Positions 33,189 to 37,339 of a stretch of DNA of 37,339 bases are shown here, in pieces. This DNA comes from Pseudomonadota bacterium. GTDB lineage: Bacteria > Pseudomonadota > Gammaproteobacteria > Burkholderiales > Burkholderiaceae_C. Each line of letters opens with the position of its first letter. The stretch's first letter is position 1. The position numbers and the translations under genes were made by a program. The DNA is taken from NCBI GenBank assembly GCA_030538605.1, contig JAUNTQ010000025.1:1-37339 (forward strand). The letters are read 5' to 3'. The notes below the pieces were generated by a model. That model had not been told where the DNA came from. It did not search any database and worked only from the letters and a program-made list of their open reading frames with translations.

Positions 33189-33293
33189 CAAATGACAGCG
33201 GCTGCGCCGGCTGATGACAAATGACAAAAGCCCAGCATGAAAGCGCTTTGTCATTTGTCATTGAAGCCGCATAGCGGCGAAGTCATTTGTCAT
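33184..33293. repeat. Family D palindromic element D1
   Basis: AATGACAAATGAC (33184, overlapping the dmpF stop) and GATGACAAATGACAAAAGC (33213) face GCTTTGTCATTTGTCATTG (33244) and AGTCATTTGTCAT (33281). The inner pair makes a strong stem with a loop of about 12 bases. It fills most of the dmpF-dmpG gap. Confidence 0.85.
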
Positions 33294-33316
33294 CGGCACA
33301 GAACAAGGACATTGAA

Positions 33317-34336
33317 ATGAGTAAAAAAATCACCCTGCACGACATGACCCTGCGCGACGGCATGCACCCCAAGCGCCACCTGATGACGCTCGATGAAATG
33401 AAAACCATCGCCCAAGGGCTTGATGGCGCGGGCATCCCGCTGATCGAAGTCACCCACGGCGACGGTCTGGGCGGCAGCAGCGTCAACTACGGCTTTCCCG
33501 CGCACAGCGATGAGGAATATCTGGGCGCGGTCATCCCGCTGCTTCAACGCGCCAAGGTCTCCGCGCTGCTCATCCCCGGCATCGGCACGGTGGATCATCT
33601 GAAGATGGCGCACGAGCTGGGCGTGCGCACCATCCGCGTGGCCACGCACTGCACCGAGGCCGACGTGAGCGAGCAGCACATCACGCTGGCACGCCAGATG
33701 GACATGGACACCGTCGGCTTTCTCATGATGAGCCACATGAACTCAGCCGACGGCCTGGTCAAGCAGGCCAGGCTGATGGAAGGCTACGGTGCCAACTGCA
33801 TCTACATCACCGACTCGGCCGGCCACATGCTGCCGGGCGACGTGACCGAGCGCCTCACCGCCGTGCGCGCGGCGCTCAGGCCCGAGACCGAGCTGGGTTT
33901 TCACGGCCACCACAACCTGGCGATGGGCGTGGCCAACAGCATCGCGGCCATCGAAGCCGGTGCCAACCGCATCGACGCGGCGGCGGCGGGCCTAGGCGCG
34001 GGCGCGGGCAACACGCCGATGGAAGTGCTGGTGGCCGTGCTCGATCGCATGGGCATCGCCACCGGGGTCGATGTCTTCAAGATTCAGGACGTGGCCGAAG
34101 ACCTGGTGGTGCCCATGATGGACTTCCCCATCCGCATCGACCGCGACGCGCTCACGCTCGGCTACGCGGGCGTGTACGGCAGCTTTCTGCTGTTCGCCAA
34201 GCGCGCCGAAAAGAAATACGGCGTGCCCGCACGCGACATCCTCGTCGAAATGGGCCGCCGCGGCTGCGTCGGCGGCCAGGAAGACATGATCGAAGACACC
34301 GCGCTCACGCTGTCGAAGCAGCGGCGGGCGGCGTAA
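33317..34336 (+). CDS. dmpG: 4-Hydroxy-2-oxovalerate aldolase (DmpG)
   Basis: A 339-aa class II aldolase that splits 4-hydroxy-2-oxovalerate to pyruvate and acetaldehyde. The N-terminal [11 protein letters not shown] (Arg13, Asp14), and the metal-binding histidines in [14 protein letters not shown] (about residues 196 and 198) are present, followed by [20 protein letters not shown]. The C-terminal domain contacts DmpF. ATG 33317 has AAGGA upstream; the in-frame start at 33287 lies inside repeat D1. Confidence 0.95.
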   Translation: MSKKITLHDMTLRDGMHPKRHLMTLDEMKTIAQGLDGAGIPLIEVTHGDGLGGSSVNYGFPAHSDEEYLGAVIPLLQRAKVSALLIPGIGTVDHLKMAHELGVRTIRVATHCTEADVSEQHITLARQMDMDTVGFLMMSHMNSADGLVKQARLMEGYGANCIYITDSAGHMLPGDVTERLTAVRAALRPETELGFHGHHNLAMGVANSIAAIEAGANRIDAAAAGLGAGAGNTPMEVLVAVLDRMGIATGVDVFKIQDVAEDLVVPMMDFPIRIDRDALTLGYAGVYGSFLLFAKRAEKKYGVPARDILVEMGRRGCVGGQEDMIEDTALTLSKQRRAA

Positions 34337-34342
34337 GAAATA

Positions 34343-34565
34343 CCGGACGCAGAGGACGCAAAGGACGCAAAAAAATACGAAAAAAGAGTTTGTAGGCTGG
34401 GTAGAGCGAATGCGAAACCCAGCATGCGACGCCGAAAAAAGCTGGGTTTCGCATTCGCTCTACCCAGCCTACAAGATGGTGACGCTGCCCTTTGCACAAG
34501 CCATCAAAAAATTTTTGGCATTCCTTTTGCGTCCTCTGCGAAATCTCTGCGTCCTCTGCGTCCGG
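34343..34565. repeat. Composite nested repeat C7 (outer family C arms around A5)
   Basis: CCGGACGCAGAGGACGCAAA at 34343 pairs with TTTGCGTCCTCTGCG, and again with CTGCGTCCTCTGCGTCCGG at the far end (34565). Hairpin A5 lies inside. The organisation matches C4, although the arm sequence is the GCAGAGG variant. It fills the dmpG-dmpH gap (34337-34591). Confidence 0.87.
34390..34474. repeat. Family A REP-like hairpin A5
   Basis: TTGTAGGCTGGGTAGAGCGA continues as ATGCGAAACCCAGC and pairs perfectly with GCTGGGTTTCGCATTCGCTC followed by TACCCAGCCTACAA. The copy-specific AAT in the left arm is matched by ATT in the right arm. It is nested inside composite C7. Confidence 0.9.
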
Positions 34566-34591
34566 CTGTTCCATCTTTTTGAAAGCCCCCC

Positions 34592-35380
34592 ATGCCCCTT
34601 TCCACCACCACCCTCGACCAACTCGCCGCCCACCTGCATGCCTGCCAGCGCGAGGCGCGCGACACGCCCAAGATCACCGACGAGCACCCGGACATGAGCT
34701 GGGACGACGCCTATGCCATTCAAGACCGCATCCTCGCCGCCAAGCGGGCCGGCGGCGCGCGCGTGGTGGGCTACAAGGCGGGCCTCACCTCGCACGCCAA
34801 GATGCGGCAAATGGGCGTGACCGATCCCGTGTTCGGCTTCCTCGTCGACGAGTTCGTGGTGCCCGACGGCGGCGAGGTGAAAGTCAGCGAGCTGATCCAC
34901 CCCAAGGTCGAGCCGGAGATTGCCTTCGTCACCCACACCGAGCTGCGTGGCCCCGGCTGCCACATCGGCGCCGTGCTGGCCGCCAGCGACGTGGTGCTGC
35001 CCGGCATCGAAGTCATCGACAGCCGCTACCGCGACTTCAAGTTCGACCTCAAAAGCGTGGTGGCCGACAACACCTCCGCCAGCCGCTTCGTGGTCGGCGG
35101 GCGCGTGGCCGACGTGCGCACGCTCGATCTGCGCACCACCGGCATCGTGCTGGAGAAAAACGGCGAAGCCGTGGCCCTGGGCGCAGGCGCTGCCGTGCTC
35201 GGCCACCCCGCCGCAGCGGTGGCCATGCTGGTCAACCACCTGGGCCGCCGCGGCCAAAGCCTGCCGGCCGGCGCGCTCGTGCTGTCCGGCGGCATCACCG
35301 AAGCCGTGGCCGTGCAAGCCGGCGACCACGTCACCCTGCGCGTGCAAGGCCTGGGCAGCGTATCGGTCAATTTCGTGTGA
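34592..35380 (+). CDS. dmpH: 4-Oxalocrotonate decarboxylase (DmpH)
   Basis: A 262-aa member of the hydratase/decarboxylase family that decarboxylates 2-oxo-3-hexenedioate to 2-hydroxypentadienoate, the DmpE substrate. It has MSWDDAYAIQDRILAAKR, VVGYKAGLTSHAKMRQMGVT, the metal-site VEPEIAFVTH and EVIDSRYRDFKFDLKSVVAD. GxTSxAK and FxFL differences from DmpE, and the position before dmpI, support decarboxylase. It is 11 bp upstream of the Bug-family receptor gene. Confidence 0.92.
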   Translation: MPLSTTTLDQLAAHLHACQREARDTPKITDEHPDMSWDDAYAIQDRILAAKRAGGARVVGYKAGLTSHAKMRQMGVTDPVFGFLVDEFVVPDGGEVKVSELIHPKVEPEIAFVTHTELRGPGCHIGAVLAASDVVLPGIEVIDSRYRDFKFDLKSVVADNTSASRFVVGGRVADVRTLDLRTTGIVLEKNGEAVALGAGAAVLGHPAAAVAMLVNHLGRRGQSLPAGALVLSGGITEAVAVQAGDHVTLRVQGLGSVSVNFV

Positions 35381-35391
35381 AGGAGCGCACC

Positions 35392-36360
35392 ATGCAACGC
35401 AGAGATTTCGTGGCTCTCACCGCGCTGGCCGCCGCGCTGCCCGTCTGGGCGCAAGACGGCTACCCCGGCAGACCCGTGAAGCTGGTGGTGCCGTTTCCGC
35501 CCGGCGGGCCGACCGACGTGATGGGCCGCACGGCGGCCAAGGCGCTGGCCGACAAGCTGGGCCAGCCCTTCGTGGTGGAAAACCGCGCAGGTGCGGGCGG
35601 CAACATCGGCACCGATGCCGTGGCCAAGGCCGCACCCGATGGCTACACCCTGGGCCTGTCGGCCATCAGCAGCCTGGCCATCGCGTCGCACCTGTACAGC
35701 AAGCTGCCTTTCAACGTCGAGAAAGACCTCGCGCCGATCTCGCTCGTGGGTGCGTCACCGTGCGTCATCGTGGCGCACCCGAGCGCGCCCTTTGCCGATC
35801 TGAAAGGGCTGGTGGCCTACGCCAAGGCGCACCCCGGCAAGCTCAGCTACGGCACATCCGGCGTTGGCACCAGCAACCACCTGGCAGCCGAGCTGCTGCA
35901 AGCGACGGCGGGCATGGCGCTCACCAACGTGCCCTACAAGGGCAGCAGCCAGATCGTGCCCGACCTGCTGGCAGGCACCATCCCGATGAGCGTCGAAAGC
36001 TCGCTCGCCACCACCTTGCAGCACATCAAGGCCGGCAAGCTGAAGGCGCTGGCCGTCACCACGGCCCAGCGCGCCCGCGCGCTGCCCGAGGTGCCCACGG
36101 TGGCCGAGTCGGGCTACCCCGGCTTCGAGGTGCAAACCTGGTTTGGCCTGGTGGCACCCGCAGCCACGCCGCGCGCCATGGTCGAGAAGCTCTCCGCCAC
36201 CTGGCGCGAGGCGTCTGCCGAGCCGGCGGCGCAGGCCGCCTTCGAGGCCATTTCTGCCGACGTGCGCGCCAACACGCCGCAGCAGTTTGCGCAGTTCATC
36301 GCGCGCGAAAGCGATCGCTGGGGCGCGCTCATCCGACAGCTGAACCTGAAAGTCGAATAG
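35392..36360 (+). CDS. Bug/TctC-family periplasmic solute-binding receptor
   Basis: A 322-aa tripartite-tricarboxylate-transporter receptor. The signal peptide is MQRRDFVALTALAAALPVWA, cleaved before QDGYPGRPVK. Family hallmarks are VKLVVPFPPGGPTDVMGR, FVVENRAGAGGNIGTDAVAKAAPDGYT and NVPYKGSSQIVPDLLAG. Bug proteins bind carboxylates and aromatic acids; the ligand is unknown and no TctA/TctB genes are in the window. AAGGAG precedes the ATG. It sits between dmpH and dmpI (11- and 12-bp gaps), so it is co-expressed with the pathway. The frame opens far upstream, but that part is only a shadow of dmpH. Confidence 0.93.
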   Translation: MQRRDFVALTALAAALPVWAQDGYPGRPVKLVVPFPPGGPTDVMGRTAAKALADKLGQPFVVENRAGAGGNIGTDAVAKAAPDGYTLGLSAISSLAIASHLYSKLPFNVEKDLAPISLVGASPCVIVAHPSAPFADLKGLVAYAKAHPGKLSYGTSGVGTSNHLAAELLQATAGMALTNVPYKGSSQIVPDLLAGTIPMSVESSLATTLQHIKAGKLKALAVTTAQRARALPEVPTVAESGYPGFEVQTWFGLVAPAATPRAMVEKLSATWREASAEPAAQAAFEAISADVRANTPQQFAQFIARESDRWGALIRQLNLKVE

Positions 36361-36372
36361 AGGATCCAGACC

Positions 36373-36564
36373 ATGCCATTCGCCCAGATCTACATGCTTG
36401 AAGGCCGCACCGACGAGCAGCGGCGCGCCGTGATCGAGAAAGTCACCGAAGCGCTGCACGAAGCCGTGGGCGCGCCCAGGGAAACCATTCGCGTGTGGAT
36501 ACACGACGTGCCCAAGACCCACTGGGGCATCGCGGGGCAGACGGCGCAAGAGCTGGGGCGCTAG
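36373..36564 (+). CDS. dmpI: 4-Oxalocrotonate tautomerase (DmpI)
   Basis: A 63-aa tautomerase, 62 after Met removal, as in the classical 4-OT. Catalytic Pro1 ([12 protein letters not shown]), Arg11 and Arg39 (ETIRVWIHD) are in place. Position 50, Phe in Pseudomonas 4-OT, appears to be Trp here (THWGIAGQ). It ketonises 2-hydroxymuconate for DmpH. It is the last gene of the operon; the 104 bp after it contain a weak CGGGC-GCAT-GCCCG stem at about 36583 without a T-run and then the clpB promoter. Confidence 0.93.
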   Translation: MPFAQIYMLEGRTDEQRRAVIEKVTEALHEAVGAPRETIRVWIHDVPKTHWGIAGQTAQELGR

Positions 36565-36614
36565 GGCCCGCGCATCGGTGGGCGGGCGCATGCCCGACAA
36601 GCGGCGGCGCAGCG

Positions 36615-36641
36615 CTTGAGATTTCAGGCAGCTGCCCTTAT
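36615..36641 (+). promoter_or_regulatory. Sigma-32 heat-shock promoter of clpB
   Basis: CTTGAGA (36615-36621) and CCCTTAT (36635-36641) are 13 bp apart and match the RpoH consensus CTTGAAA-N13-CCCCATNT well. A GGAG ribosome binding site (36656-36659) and the clpB ATG (36669) follow. clpB is a known RpoH target in many Proteobacteria. Confidence 0.68.
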
Positions 36642-36668
36642 CTTGTGAGTCAATTGGAGACCACCACC

Positions 36669-37339
<671 letters not shown>

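Noticed and set aside
7912..34474. Insertion sequence or transposase associated with the repeats
   Set aside because: No transposase frame is visible in the window; the repeats are too short to code for one and show no clear target duplications.
34492..36360. A 622-aa open frame ending in the Bug receptor
   Set aside because: The first 300 codons are a shifted reading of dmpH and a repeat; the receptor starts with its own signal peptide at 35392.
36565..36614. Rho-independent terminator after dmpI
   Set aside because: The CGGGC-GCAT-GCCCG stem is short and has no following T-run.

Overview
The window is a high-GC stretch of chromosome that looks like a member of the Comamonadaceae (Burkholderiales; Acidovorax/Comamonas/Alicycliphilus type). 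The evidence is the codon use, a Bpt/Aat N-end-rule pair, a YggX/MnmC neighbourhood, several dispersed intergenic palindrome families that I associate with this group, and a phenol meta-cleavage cluster laid out like those of Comamonas. No rRNA, tRNA, CRISPR array, prophage or transposase gene was found. Only clpB, at the right edge, is cut by the window.

Left part (1-20 kb) is mostly housekeeping. A minus-strand run holds a zinc-ribbon Nudix hydrolase, aat, bpt and an IclR regulator, divergent from a MarR regulator with a perfect 14-bp palindrome between them. Then come an OmpA-like lipoprotein, a zeta-class GST (maiA) overlapping pgeF, a methyltransferase, an alpha/beta hydrolase, an orphan Anbu-type proteasome-like protease, mutS divergent from greB, mnmC with an apparently degenerate methyltransferase half, yggX, an uncharacterised 364-aa protein, metY, a small secreted protein and a rhomboid protease with a long C-terminal extension.

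Right part (19.8-36.6 kb) is one catabolic unit. A GntR/FCD repressor (AphS/PhcS-like) and a DmpR-type sigma-54 activator are divergent from a phenol operon ordered dmpK L M N O P Q B - DUF336 - C E F G H - Bug receptor - I. Phenol is hydroxylated to catechol (KLMNOP), which is cleaved by catechol 2,3-dioxygenase (B) with DmpQ as its reactivating ferredoxin. The ring-fission aldehyde is oxidised, isomerised and decarboxylated (C, I, H), then hydrated, cleaved and converted to pyruvate and acetyl-CoA (E, G, F). The hydrolase gene dmpD is absent. The DmpR-dmpK intergenic region carries a readable control module: a sigma-70 promoter for dmpR, two DmpR-type upstream sites 31 bp apart, an IHF-like site, and a -24/-12 promoter overlapped by a perfect inverted repeat that could be the repressor operator. 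clpB follows, with a good sigma-32 promoter.

The most unusual feature is the density of palindromic repeats. At least four families (A: GTAGGCTGGGTAGAGC hairpins; B: ATAGCTGCTTGCGC palindromes; C: GCGAAGGAC/GCAGAGGAC arms; D: TGACAAATGAC hairpins) fill seven gene boundaries inside the phenol operon and most convergent junctions elsewhere. Some are nested inside one another, and some have arms that changed together. I do not see a wholly new enzymatic system. The repeat-punctuated operon and its control region are the best candidates for something undescribed.
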